Assembly (NCBI GenBank): GCA_963664635.1
Contig: OY761542.1
Span: 2,356,001-2,420,000 of the forward strand
Length of the DNA stretch: 64,000 nt
Direction: 5' to 3'
Origin: VXNE01 sp963664635
GTDB taxonomy: Bacteria > Pseudomonadota > Gammaproteobacteria > Pseudomonadales > Azotimanducaceae
The notes beneath the pieces are model-generated. The model was not told the DNA's origin and ran no database searches. It saw only the letters and a list, made by a program, of their open reading frames with translations. Made by a program: the position numbers and the translations under genes. Shown here piece by piece: positions 50,573-59,657 of the stretch. How positions within the stretch are numbered: position 1 is the first letter of the stretch; every line of letters starts with the position of its first letter.

Positions 50573-52614
50573 TCCGCGAACCGTGCGATGCGGAACCCGA
50601 CGTCGGGACGGCCCTTGGCCCCGTAGTCGCGGAACGTCAGCCGCAGTTCCGAGATGGCGCCGTGCATCCAGCTCGAACCCTTGATCACGTGGTAGTCCCC
50701 CTCCTTCGGTCCGAGTGGATTCAGGCGCTGGTCCGGTTCCGGGATCTCGTAGAAGTCGTGTACCCATTCCGCGACGTTGCCGCCGAGATCGTGGAGCCCC
50801 TTGGCGTTCGGCCGGTAGGTGCCGGAGGGCGCGCTCACGATGTAGTTGTCGTTGTAGCCGAAGACGATGCGGCCGACAACGTGGGTCGCGGACCGGTCGG
50901 CGTAGTTCCCGTGCCGGTCGGGCGGGGGGAGATTCGCGCCCCACGGGAAGCGCAGCAGGGGCGCCCCGTCTTCGACGTGGCGGGCCGTCCACGCCCATTC
51001 CGCTTCGGTCGGCAGGCGGTAGCCGAGCGCGTTCGCGTCGTGGCCCACGACCTTGCCGAACTCGGCCGCGTAGAACGGTGCGAGGCCCTCCTGCTCGGAG
51101 AGCCAGTTGCAGAACAGGGCGGCTTCCTCCCAGGTCACGTTGGCGACGGGCTGCTCGTCGGCGTCGAGGTCGGCGGTCTCGAAGGAACCGGAGCTGTGGC
51201 CGGGCGCGAAGCGGCGGAACTCCGCGTTGCTGACTTCCTTCTCGGCGATGTAGAAGAAGCGGGTCAGGTCCACGTCCCGAAGCACCTCGTTGGCCCGGCG
51301 GCCGGGTTCGCGGCGCGAGGCGCCGAGCCGGATCGGCGAAGGCTGCATGAGCAGCAGTTGCTGTCCGAGACTCGTGGCGACGCGGGGCTTGAGGCGCGCG
51401 AAACGGGCTTCCTCCAGGGTCAGGAGCCGCACCTTGATCTCCTGCGCGAAACCGGGCTGCGGCGTCACGGTCTTGCGGTAGCCCGCGTAGCCGGGCTTCC
51501 TGACCTCGATCTCGTGGGGCATGGCCGCGAGGGTGAGCGTACGGTTCACGCCGCCGCTGCGCTGGCCGTCGATCCAGAGTTCGGCGTCCGCGGGGTCCGC
51601 CGTCACGGACAGATCGCCCATGAGGGCGGGCAGGTCGAAGGCGACGGCGGTCTCCTGCCCGGAGGCGACGCGCACGGTGCGGGTCACCGGCCCGTGGCCG
51701 ATCTTGAAGACCCGGATCCTGTGGTCGGCCCCGGGCGTGAGGGTCAGTTCCGTCGGTGTCGTGCCGCGATAGGCGCCGTTCACCGTGATGCCGGCGCCGC
51801 GCGGGGAGGAACGCACGCTCAGGAGTCCGTCGGCGCGCTGGAGGTCGATCGGGGCGAGGACGAGGGCCTCTTCGGCGCGCACCTGCAGGATGTCGCGCCA
51901 CACCTTGTAGCCGGCCAGCTTCACCTCGATGCGGCGCTCGCCGCTGGGCACCGGCACGGGCCCGGGGGTGGTGCCGACGGCGGCGTCGTCGATCCGCACC
52001 GCGGCGCCGGGGGGACGCGTCGGCACGGTGACGTCGGCCCAGTCCGGGCGGAGCACCGCGCTCACCGTCTGCTCGACCTGTCGTCCTTCGACTTCGACTT
52101 CGACCTGGGCGTCCTGGTAGCGCGGCAGCGCAATGGTCACGGTGTGCGCCCCGGCGGCGACGTCGCTGGTGAACGGCGTCTCCCCGAGCGGGGTATCGTC
52201 GACGTGGACGGATGCCCCCGCGGGCTCCGAGCGAAACGCGACGCGGCCCGGCAGGCGGATCATCTCGTGGGCAAAGGTCTGGCTGCGCGGTTCCGCCACG
52301 ATGACCTCGGTCTCGAGCGGGTGGTAACCGGGGGCCGTGGCCCGCAGCCGATAGGCGCCCTCGCGGAGCAGGCGAATGCCCGCGAACTCCATCTCGAAGC
52401 CGCCGCTCACCTCGACCGCGGCGGTGGCCGGTTCGATGTCGAAGCGCACGGACTTCGCGGTGAAGAGGAACCAGAGGAACCACGCGACCGCCAGCCCCGC
52501 CGTCAGCGCCGCGATGCGGCCTCGGGAGAGCGGGAGGCGACGCCGCGCCTCGTCGATCTCCGTCGGCTGGAAGCGGACGGGCTGGATGGTCGCGGTGGAG
52601 GTCGGGTCGTTCAT
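50569..52614 (-). CDS. PEGA-repeat protein with SUMF1 (formylglycine-generating-enzyme-like) domain
   Basis: A 681-residue protein: a short cytoplasmic N-terminus, one membrane helix (AALTAGLAVAWFLWFLF, residues 34-50), several PEGA repeats (for example VRSSPRGAGITVNGAYRGTTP and FRSEPAGASVHVDDTPLGETP, in pieces) and a C-terminal SUMF1/FGE-type domain (VSNAEFRRF, YRLPTEAEWAW, LGGNVAEWVHDFYE and GSSWMHG). In this domain the two active Cys of FGE are absent, so it is probably a binding domain, as in many bacterial relatives. The start ATG 52614 lies 10 bp after the preceding gene. It faces the periplasm. Confidence 0.85.
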   Translation of the reverse strand: MNDPTSTATIQPVRFQPTEIDEARRRLPLSRGRIAALTAGLAVAWFLWFLFTAKSVRFDIEPATAAVEVSGGFEMEFAGIRLLREGAYRLRATAPGYHPLETEVIVAEPRSQTFAHEMIRLPGRVAFRSEPAGASVHVDDTPLGETPFTSDVAAGAHTVTIALPRYQDAQVEVEVEGRQVEQTVSAVLRPDWADVTVPTRPPGAAVRIDDAAVGTTPGPVPVPSGERRIEVKLAGYKVWRDILQVRAEEALVLAPIDLQRADGLLSVRSSPRGAGITVNGAYRGTTPTELTLTPGADHRIRVFKIGHGPVTRTVRVASGQETAVAFDLPALMGDLSVTADPADAELWIDGQRSGGVNRTLTLAAMPHEIEVRKPGYAGYRKTVTPQPGFAQEIKVRLLTLEEARFARLKPRVATSLGQQLLLMQPSPIRLGASRREPGRRANEVLRDVDLTRFFYIAEKEVSNAEFRRFAPGHSSGSFETADLDADEQPVANVTWEEAALFCNWLSEQEGLAPFYAAEFGKVVGHDANALGYRLPTEAEWAWTARHVEDGAPLLRFPWGANLPPPDRHGNYADRSATHVVGRIVFGYNDNYIVSAPSGTYRPNAKGLHDLGGNVAEWVHDFYEIPEPDQRLNPLGPKEGDYHVIKGSSWMHGAISELRLTFRDYGAKGRPDVGFRIARFAE

Positions 52615-52624
52615 CCGGACCAGA

Positions 52625-54157
52625 CTAGATACGCTCTTCGCAGCGGATGGTGACCGGGGCCATGCCGGCGTCGAGCACGATTTCCTTGCGGACATCGCGG
52701 CACCCGGCGCGGCTGCCGACGATCGTGTAGCGGCCCGGCCGGAGCTGCAGCGCCCGCCGCTCGAAGCTGCCGAGACGCCCGACCCGGTAGACGGTCACCT
52801 CGGTGGCGTTGTCCGAAACCAGGACCAGTTCCACCGGGACCTCGGCCCGGGACAGGAGCGCGGCGAACTCGGCGACCGTGTCGCGGTGGGCGGAGCCCGC
52901 GTCTGTGTCTTCGCGTACGCGCTCGAGCAGCCGGCGCGCGCGGGCGAAGACGGTGTCTTCGGAGAGCGCCGCCGGGTCGTCGAGGTGGGCGCGCATGTCC
53001 TCGATGGCCTCCACCCGGCGCTGCAGCCGCGTGCGGCCCTCGCGCGCGAACTGCAGGCTCGGGTCGATCCCGAGGGCCGCGTCGAACGCCGCCAGCGCGC
53101 CGGTCCAATCGCCTCCGTCCTCGCGCTCGCGCGCTTCGGCCTGCAGGCGGTCGATGCGCGCGAGGGTACGTTCGCGCTCGGTCTGGACCAATCCGGCCTG
53201 GGCCACCTCGTCGTCCGGGCGCGCGGCCAGGACCTCCCGGAAGACCGTCTCGGCGGCATCGAAGTTGCGTTGCTCCAACGCGGTGAACGCGCGGGACAGG
53301 CGTTGCGCGTGGGCGTTGCGGGCGAGCTCCGCGCGGACCTCCGCCAGGGCGGCGTCGATGCCGGTGGTGCGCCCGTCGAGCGAGCGCGCCTCTTCCAGGA
53401 GCGCGAGGGCCTCCCCGGGGGTGCCGCGCAACCGTGCGCGCTCTGCTTCGCGGAGCAGGTCGAGCACTTGCGGCTGCCGCACCGCGCGCTGGCGGCCGGT
53501 GCGTCCCGCCACGGAGTCGGGGTGGATCGCGAGCGCCTCCTCGAACGCGGCGTGCGCGTCCTCCGGCCGCCGCTCGTCGAGCGCCGTGCGCCCGCGTGCG
53601 ATGGCTTCCCGGTACAGGGCCTCGCCGCGGTCGCGCACGGCCTCGAGGTCGTCGAGCGCCCCGGCGTATTCCTCGAGTGCTGCCTCGAAACGCGCTTCGA
53701 GGAACAGCCGGTCCGCATGGGCGGCGCGATCCAGGACCGCGGCCAGCCCCGCGCCGCCCCAGTCCGCGACGTGCATGTCTTCTTCCAGCAGCCGCTGCAG
53801 CTCGACGAAATGGCCGAGCGCCTTGCGCGCGTCGGCCTCGGCCCGTTCGAGTTGGAGTTGCCGGAACGGCGGTACGTTCGGAGCGCTCGAAGCGCTGCCA
53901 CGCCCGGGCCCGGGCGCCGTGGTCTCCTGTGCGGAGCCCGCAGGCGTGCCCGCGACCGTGGCGTCGGGCGCTGCGACGCGCCCCGGCAGGGCTACGATGA
54001 TCCACGCCAGTGCTCCGGCGAGAGCCAGCACAACGGTGGCGAAGGCCAGCGTGCGGAGCGACGGCAAGGCCGGACGCCGGCTCCGGTGCGCCCCCTGCGT
54101 CAGGGGCGCGGCGGTGGGAACGATCGTGACGCGGTCGGTGTGGTCAGGCTGGGTCAT
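52625..54157 (-). CDS. Membrane-anchored TPR-like repeat protein with a PEGA-like C-terminal domain
   Basis: A 510-residue protein with one membrane helix (LAFATVVLALAGALAWIIVAL, in pieces, residues 37-57), a long region of TPR-like repeats (for example ALEEYAGALDDLEAVRDRGE, AHAAFEEALAIHPDS, FDAAETVFREVLAARPDDE, WTGALAAFDAALGIDPS) and a C-terminal PEGA-like module (LQLRPGRYTIVGSRAGCRDVRKEI, in pieces). It probably holds partners in the periplasm. The gene overlaps the upstream lipoprotein by 14 nt. Confidence 0.75.
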   Translation of the reverse strand: MTQPDHTDRVTIVPTAAPLTQGAHRSRRPALPSLRTLAFATVVLALAGALAWIIVALPGRVAAPDATVAGTPAGSAQETTAPGPGRGSASSAPNVPPFRQLQLERAEADARKALGHFVELQRLLEEDMHVADWGGAGLAAVLDRAAHADRLFLEARFEAALEEYAGALDDLEAVRDRGEALYREAIARGRTALDERRPEDAHAAFEEALAIHPDSVAGRTGRQRAVRQPQVLDLLREAERARLRGTPGEALALLEEARSLDGRTTGIDAALAEVRAELARNAHAQRLSRAFTALEQRNFDAAETVFREVLAARPDDEVAQAGLVQTERERTLARIDRLQAEAREREDGGDWTGALAAFDAALGIDPSLQFAREGRTRLQRRVEAIEDMRAHLDDPAALSEDTVFARARRLLERVREDTDAGSAHRDTVAEFAALLSRAEVPVELVLVSDNATEVTVYRVGRLGSFERRALQLRPGRYTIVGSRAGCRDVRKEIVLDAGMAPVTIRCEERI

Positions 54158-55454
54158 CTGCGGTTCGAGCAGCCGTTTCGGTCTGCAGGTCCGCGCCTTG
54201 CCCGGCGTCGTCCGCGGTTTCCGCAGCGCCCGCGGCCCCGGAGGAGAGGCCCGCGGGATCCGAACCGAGCGCGAGGCCCAGCTCCTCCAGGTAGACCCTC
54301 TTGAGGATGCGTCGCAACTCTTCGTACTGTTCGTCGACGGTACCCTGCAGCCGCAGGGTCTGGTTCTCGAGTTCGATGGTGTGCGGCACGATCTCCGCTT
54401 CGGCGGAGAGGCCGAGTTCCTGCAGGACTTCCGCGTGGACCCTGGCCTGGGCGAGCTTGTCGATGGCGGTCTTGAGGATCCCCGCACCGCCGATGATGCT
54501 GACGATCCCACCGTAGCGGGTGGCGAGGCGGTCGCCCTGCGTCTGCGCCGCGATCCCGCCGATGACCGCGGCGGAGCCCGCCACGATCCGGGCGCGGGCC
54601 TGCTGCTTGGCGCGCTTGTAGGCGATGGCCTCGTCGTAGGTCGCGTGGCGCCAGTCCTGGTAGGGCTCGAACATGCTGGTGCTGAAGGTCGCGTAGTGCT
54701 CGTCGAGGGTGTCGATGAACAGGTATTCGCGCTCCCGGATCTGCCGGACGCGGCCCAGCATCGGGTCGCCCTCGGCCGGCAGCCGCTCCAGCGTCACCTG
54801 TCCCGAACGCGCGCGGCCGAGGTAGTCCGCGAACGCGTCGGGGGCGAAGTCGCGCGCGAACTGCATCTCGGCGGTGGTGCGAATGGCGCGGATGTCCTCG
54901 GGAGACAGCGTCTTGAGGTGCGCGAGCATGTCGTCGGCCAGGGCCCGGTACGCCGTCTGGAACGGGTCGATCTCCCGCGGCACGGTGTCCTCGTAGGCGT
55001 ACTCGCTCGCCAGGGCTTCGTAGTCGCGTTCGAACCATGCCGCCCCGCGTGCGTCGGCCGCGCGGGCGCGCAGCCTGAGGCTCTCGCCGTCGGAGTGCTC
55101 GATGGTGCCGGTGACGGTGACGTCGACCGCGTGGGTCGGCCGCGGCACCACGCGTACGGCGCCCCAGTTGCCCGTGGACTGCAGGAGGTTCTTCAGGAAG
55201 TACGCCATGTAGTTGCCTTCGGCGCGCCGCACTTCGGGCTGAATGTTCAGGGCGACCTGCTCGTCGTACTCCTCGGGCACGTTCGCATCGAACACCGCGA
55301 TGCCCACATCGAGCAGCAATTCCTCGGGGACGTTCCAGGCGAGCTGCTCGGGGGGCGTCATGTCGACCACGCGCACCGTCTCGCTCACGCAGCCGGCCAG
55401 CGCGGCGGTCAGCAGGCACGGCAGGCATCGCGCTGCCAGGGTCACGGTTCGCAT
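54144..55454 (-). CDS. Large lipoprotein of unknown function
   Basis: A 436-residue lipoprotein (LPCLLTAALAGC at the N-terminus). The mature part has VGIAVFDANVPEEYDEQVAL, THAVDVTVTGTIEHSDGESL (split), a coiled region, and a glycine-rich hydrophobic stretch RIVAGSAAVIGGIAA and ATRYGGIVSIIGGAGILK that may insert into a membrane. The C-terminus is an Ala/Gly/Asp tail. Its first part resembles periplasmic domains used in envelope assemblies. The family is not recognised. It is cotranscribed with the TPR gene. Confidence 0.65.
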   Translation of the reverse strand: MRTVTLAARCLPCLLTAALAGCVSETVRVVDMTPPEQLAWNVPEELLLDVGIAVFDANVPEEYDEQVALNIQPEVRRAEGNYMAYFLKNLLQSTGNWGAVRVVPRPTHAVDVTVTGTIEHSDGESLRLRARAADARGAAWFERDYEALASEYAYEDTVPREIDPFQTAYRALADDMLAHLKTLSPEDIRAIRTTAEMQFARDFAPDAFADYLGRARSGQVTLERLPAEGDPMLGRVRQIREREYLFIDTLDEHYATFSTSMFEPYQDWRHATYDEAIAYKRAKQQARARIVAGSAAVIGGIAAQTQGDRLATRYGGIVSIIGGAGILKTAIDKLAQARVHAEVLQELGLSAEAEIVPHTIELENQTLRLQGTVDEQYEELRRILKRVYLEELGLALGSDPAGLSSGAAGAAETADDAGQGADLQTETAARTADDPA

Positions 55455-55509
55455 GCCCGGAGTCTGTCGGATTTGCCGCGCCTGCGCCAGTGACGGGAAG
55501 GCAATGCCG

Positions 55510-56673
55510 TTAACCTTCCCGGCAGCGCCGATACTCGTCCCACAGGGCCGCGCGCAGGGCATCGTCCGCCTCCGCCATTGCGGCTTCACGCAACTGACGG
55601 CAGACCACGTCGTCGTCCCGGGCATCCGCGACGTCCGGTGGCACGGGCGCCGCGGGTACGGGTACGGGGCGGGGCGTGGGCCGCGGAATCGGCCGGGAGC
55701 CCTCTTCGGGCATCACGCCGGGCGATGGCTCGCCGGGAACGCCGGGGGTCTGGTCGGACTCGCTCCGGGGGCCGCCACCGCGATCCGGCAGGGGGGTCGT
55801 ACCTCTCTGCCCAGCGGTCTCGTTCCGGCGGGCCAGGACGTCCGCTCGCTCGGCCAGGATCTCGCCGTCGAGCACGCCGATGGCTTCCTCGAATTCGCCC
55901 GCCGCGCCGGGGCGTCCACCGGGGGGCTCGCCCGTCTCTTCGCCCCCGGCGTCCGCGTCTCGCGGGCCGCCGGCGGGCCGGCGGTCACCGGGATCCTCGT
56001 TGCTCGACTCCCAGCCGTCGTTGCCGGCTTGCGGCAGCCCTCCCTCCTGGTCGCCGGGCGTGCCGGCGCCGTCCTGGCCCGGGACGGGAATCGCGCCGTC
56101 GTCCCCGGTCTGCCCTTCCTCGGACCCTTCCTGTCCCGGCAGCGAAGGGTCGGAGCCGGCGGTCGAGGGGGACTGCTCTCCGCCGGGCAGCGATGGGTCG
56201 GAACCTTCCGCGCTCGGCGACTGCGTGGGTGTCGGTACCGCGGGACCCGAGGAGTCCCCGGTCGAACTCGGCGACGAGTCCGGCCTGGAAGGGCTCGAAG
56301 GGCTGGGCATCGAGGGTTGCGACGGCCTCGGGATAGATGGGCTGGGCATCGACGGGCTGGGCGTCGACGGGCTCGGCATCGATGGGCTGGGCATTGACGG
56401 GCTGGGCGTCGACGGCGATGGACGCGACGGTGAGGGCATTGACGGGCTCGGCGTCGACGGTGACGGTCGCGAGGGGGATGGCATGGACGGCGACGGCATC
56501 GACGGCGACGAGGGGCTCGGCGGACGCGGCGGCGGCGGCATGCTGACCGGCGACGAACAGGCGGCGATGCCGCACAGCGCCGACCACCCCACGGCCTTCC
56601 ACCACGCGGCCCGAGCCCGGGCTGTCCAGCCGCGGACGCGGATCCCGGAAGTAGTTTCCATGGCGGGCTTCAT
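55510..56673 (-). CDS. Pro/Ser-rich lipoprotein
   Basis: A 387-residue protein from ATG 56673 (or 383 from ATG 56661). A signal with lipobox GWSALCGIAACSSP is followed by about 80 residues of MPSPS-type repeats and then Gly/Pro/Asp-rich disorder; the last 50 residues (CRQLREAAMAEADDALR) form helices with two Cys. Such repeats give a long stiff spacer, perhaps crossing the cell wall like the proline-rich part of TonB. The repeated DNA is only moderately regular. Its exact start is unsure. Confidence 0.65.
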   Translation of the reverse strand: MKPAMETTSGIRVRGWTARARAAWWKAVGWSALCGIAACSSPVSMPPPPRPPSPSSPSMPSPSMPSPSRPSPSTPSPSMPSPSRPSPSTPSPSMPSPSMPSPSTPSPSMPSPSIPRPSQPSMPSPSSPSRPDSSPSSTGDSSGPAVPTPTQSPSAEGSDPSLPGGEQSPSTAGSDPSLPGQEGSEEGQTGDDGAIPVPGQDGAGTPGDQEGGLPQAGNDGWESSNEDPGDRRPAGGPRDADAGGEETGEPPGGRPGAAGEFEEAIGVLDGEILAERADVLARRNETAGQRGTTPLPDRGGGPRSESDQTPGVPGEPSPGVMPEEGSRPIPRPTPRPVPVPAAPVPPDVADARDDDVVCRQLREAAMAEADDALRAALWDEYRRCREG

Positions 56674-56890
56674 GGCCTGAATGGAGTGCCTTTCGCCATC
56701 ATACGGAACCACCCGCATCGCCGACAATACGCGCCACGGGCCGCGCCGGCAGGGCGGTGACCACCGACGTCGACCCGCGGCGTCGTCGTGGCGAAATCGT
56801 AGGGCATGATGGCTGAATGCCGCCTGAACGCGCGTGGGGCGGTGGGGCTGGGCCGCGAGCGGAGCCGCAGGCGACGGTTGCGGGGCGTTA

Positions 56891-58132
56891 TCAGTTTGGG
56901 TCGGCTTCCTTCGGGACGTACACGAAGCGGTACTCGACCGGGACGTCCGCCGCCGCGACGGGTGCGGCGTCCACGAAGGCGGGCCGGTAGCGCGCGCGTC
57001 GCACCAGTCTGCGCACTTTGAAATCCATCAGTCCGGTCGGCTCGGACCGGACCGTGTCGAGTTCCGCGACCGTGCCGCGGTCGGTGACCGCGAGGGCGAG
57101 TTCGACGATCCCGCTGCGGGGTTCGCCCTGCGCATCGGACGGCAGTTTGGGGTTGGGCGGGAAGGGCAGGTAGAGGGGCGTCGGAGCCGCGAATGTCGCT
57201 TCATGCCGCGCCGTATCTTCCTCGAGGAGTTGCCACACGCGCTCATACAGGGCGAACGCGCGGTCATGTTTCTCGAACAGCAGGTACCAGTCGGCCAGCT
57301 CCAGCATCGCTTCCGCGATATCGGTGTCCGTCGCGTCGGGATTCGCCTGCCTGAGGTTGATCACCGTGATGAGCGCGCGCTCCCCCGGCGCGAAGTTGTT
57401 CACGCTCAGGGCGCGGTTGCGGGAACTCGCGCGCAACGACGATACCGCCGGCTGGTTGCGCGTGGCGCTCAGGTTGTGTGGAAATCGCTCGTTGCGAAAC
57501 GTCGCCGCGACCCCGCGCAGCGCGCGGATCATGCGGGGGTCGCCGGGCGGAAACTGGCTCGCGGCGATCGCGACCGCCCGGTCGAACAGATAACGCGCGG
57601 AGAACACGCGGTGGTTTTCCTGGTGCCATTCCGCGAGCGTGAACAGGCCCGGCACGAGGCGCGGATCGTCGCGGCCGTAGGCGCGCATCAGGACGCTGAA
57701 GGCGTAGTCGTGGCGCGCGTCCGCCGCCGCGCGGTCGCCCATCGTCGCGTGCACGACCGCCTCCCGGTACACGACGTCGACCTGGCCGGGATCGAACAGG
57801 CCGAGGTTGACCCGCGCCACGTGCAGCGCCCGTTCGTACGCCGCCAGCGCTCCAGGCCCGTCACCGCTGCCGAGGAGCGCATCGCCGAGCAGCGTCAACG
57901 GTCGCTTGAGCGTCAGGTCGTAGCGACTCGACGCGTCCTCGACCTCCTCCACCAGCCGTTCGGCGGCGGCGGCGGCGTCGACGAACTCCCCCGCGGAGAG
58001 CTGCAGTTCGATGCGGCCTTCGGCGTCCTGGGCTTCCAGGGCTTCCTGGATGGTCTCCTCGCCGGCCGCCGCAACCACTGCCAGGCACGCTGCCAGGAAG
58101 AGTCCCGGAGCCGCTCCGGCGCTACGCTTCAT
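56891..58132 (-). CDS. Secreted TPR protein with TonB C-terminal domain
   Basis: A 413-residue protein. After a signal peptide (FLAACLAVVAAAG), it has TPR-like helices (ALAAYERALHVARVNLG, AFALYERVWQLLEE) and ends in a TonB-C-like domain: GIVELALAVTDRGTVAELD, VRRLVRRARYRPAFVDAAPV, VPVEYRFVYVPKE. It is the first gene of the leftward envelope cluster. The TonB-C domain could bind an outer-membrane partner. The ATG at 58132 is the family-like start. There is a 217-bp gap before the Pro/Ser-rich gene. Confidence 0.8.
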   Translation of the reverse strand: MKRSAGAAPGLFLAACLAVVAAAGEETIQEALEAQDAEGRIELQLSAGEFVDAAAAAERLVEEVEDASSRYDLTLKRPLTLLGDALLGSGDGPGALAAYERALHVARVNLGLFDPGQVDVVYREAVVHATMGDRAAADARHDYAFSVLMRAYGRDDPRLVPGLFTLAEWHQENHRVFSARYLFDRAVAIAASQFPPGDPRMIRALRGVAATFRNERFPHNLSATRNQPAVSSLRASSRNRALSVNNFAPGERALITVINLRQANPDATDTDIAEAMLELADWYLLFEKHDRAFALYERVWQLLEEDTARHEATFAAPTPLYLPFPPNPKLPSDAQGEPRSGIVELALAVTDRGTVAELDTVRSEPTGLMDFKVRRLVRRARYRPAFVDAAPVAAADVPVEYRFVYVPKEADPN

Positions 58133-58301
58133 CGAGGGTTTCGACCTCCGCCACGGGGCAAGCCCGACTCTCGGGTGTTTCGCTGAGTGTCATGCCCGCC
58201 GCGGGGAGAGTCAAGGCGACGCGTCGCCGCCGGCCTCCCTGCGGCGCGGCCCGTTTGGCTATCATCGCCGCCGAAGGGCCCCGCGGCGCGGAGCGCAGAG
58301 C

Positions 58302-58532
58302 ATGTCGGACGTCCAATACGAAATCGATGCCACCGGCCTCGTCTGTCCGGAGCCGCTGATGATCCTGCGCAACCGGGTGCGGGAGATGCGCCCGGGCGAG
58401 CGCGTCCGGGTCGTGGCCACCGATTCCTCCACGACACGCGACTTTCGCAACTTCTGCCGTTTCCTGGGCCATACCCTGGAGGAACTCGGCGGGGAGGAGC
58501 GCCTGGAGTTCGTCATCGAGAAGGGGCGATAG
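58302..58532 (+). CDS. tusA: TusA-family sulfur carrier
   Basis: A 76-residue TusA/SirA-like protein. The sulfur-accepting Cys is C15 in GLVCPEPLM. It should pass persulfide sulfur for tRNA thiolation or other sulfur-transfer uses. ATG 58302 is the family start (MSDVQYEIDATG). The next gene starts 11 bp later. The SufS desulfurase is far away in the window, and TusA usually works with IscS. Confidence 0.92.
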   Translation: MSDVQYEIDATGLVCPEPLMILRNRVREMRPGERVRVVATDSSTTRDFRNFCRFLGHTLEELGGEERLEFVIEKGR

Positions 58533-58543
58533 CGGGCGCGGCC

Positions 58544-59617
58544 GTGCCTGAAAGCTGCGATGCGGTGGTGATCGGCGCGGGCGTGGTGGGTCTCGCGGTC
58601 GCGCGCGAACTCGCCCTTGCCGGGCGGGAAGTCCTGGTGCTCGAGCGGCACGACCGCATCGGCGCCGAGACGAGCAGCCGGCATTCCGAGGTCATCCACG
58701 CGGGCATCTACTATTCCACGGGCTCGCTGAAGGCGCGCACCTGCGTGCGCGGCAAGGCGTTGCTGTACGAGTACTGCAGGACCCGCGGGGTGCCGCACGC
58801 GCGCATCGGCAAGATCATCGTGGCCACCTCCGAGAGTCACTTCGGCGTCCTGCGCGGCTATCGCGAGCAGGCGCGGGCGAATGGAGTGGGGGAACTGCCG
58901 TTGCTCGACGCCGGGGAAGTGGCGCGCCTCGAACCCGCCGTCCGCTGCCTCGGGGGAATCTATTCCGAGAGTACCGGGATCGTCGACAGCCATGCGCTGA
59001 TGCTGAGCCTGCAGGGCGACCTCGAAGCGCACGGGGGCGTGGTCTCCCTGTGCACGGAGGTGACGGCGCTGCGCCGCCACGGGGACCGCGTGGGCGTACG
59101 GTGCGGCGACTACGAGCTGTCCGCCGCCACGGTGGTGAATGCGGCCGGGCTCTTCGCCCCCGCGCTGGCGCGGGCCTTCCGGACCGGCTACCGCGGCTTC
59201 TTCGCCAAGGGCCACTACTACGCGCTTTCCGGCGGCAGTCCGTTCACGCACCTGGTCTACCCGGTGGCGGAGTCCGGGGGCCTTGGCGTGCACGTCACGC
59301 TGGACCTTGCCGGCCAGGCCCGCTTCGGACCGGACGTGATGTGGATCGACGCCGCCGACTACGATTTCGACACCGCCAACCGGGACCGCTTCGTGGCGGC
59401 GATCCGCCGCTACTATCCGGCGCTCGACGAGGAACGGCTGCACCCGGGGTACACGGGCATCCGACCGAAGATCGTGCCGGCCGGCGCGCCGGCCGGAGAC
59501 TTCGTGATCGAGGGGCCGGCGGAGCACGGCGTGTCCGGACTGGTGAACCTGTTCGGCATCGAGTCCCCGGGCATGACGGCGGCGCTCGCGATCGCCGAAC
59601 GGGTAGGGAAGCTCTGA
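58544..59617 (+). CDS. lhgO: FAD-dependent oxidoreductase, L-2-hydroxyglutarate oxidase-like
   Basis: A 357-residue DAO-family flavoenzyme. VVIGAGVVGLAVARELA binds FAD, SSRHSEVIHAGIYY matches LhgO/L2HGDH, and GLGVHVTLDLAGQARFGPDV and YTGIRPKI are also typical. It probably oxidises L-2-hydroxyglutarate to 2-oxoglutarate, feeding electrons to the quinone pool. The start is the GTG at 58544. It lies in one unit with tusA by spacing. It is slightly shorter than E. coli LhgO (422), so a related 2-hydroxy acid is possible. Confidence 0.82.
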   Translation: MPESCDAVVIGAGVVGLAVARELALAGREVLVLERHDRIGAETSSRHSEVIHAGIYYSTGSLKARTCVRGKALLYEYCRTRGVPHARIGKIIVATSESHFGVLRGYREQARANGVGELPLLDAGEVARLEPAVRCLGGIYSESTGIVDSHALMLSLQGDLEAHGGVVSLCTEVTALRRHGDRVGVRCGDYELSAATVVNAAGLFAPALARAFRTGYRGFFAKGHYYALSGGSPFTHLVYPVAESGGLGVHVTLDLAGQARFGPDVMWIDAADYDFDTANRDRFVAAIRRYYPALDEERLHPGYTGIRPKIVPAGAPAGDFVIEGPAEHGVSGLVNLFGIESPGMTAALAIAERVGKL

Positions 59618-59657
59618 TTGCGAGCTTCCCCGCCGCGGCACCGGGATGCGCCGGCCG

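Noticed and set aside
50569..52614. Active formylglycine-generating sulfatase-maturing enzyme for the alkylsulfatase-like protein
   Set aside because: The FGE active-site Cys pair is not seen in the SUMF1 domain, and class III (MBL) alkylsulfatases do not use formylglycine.
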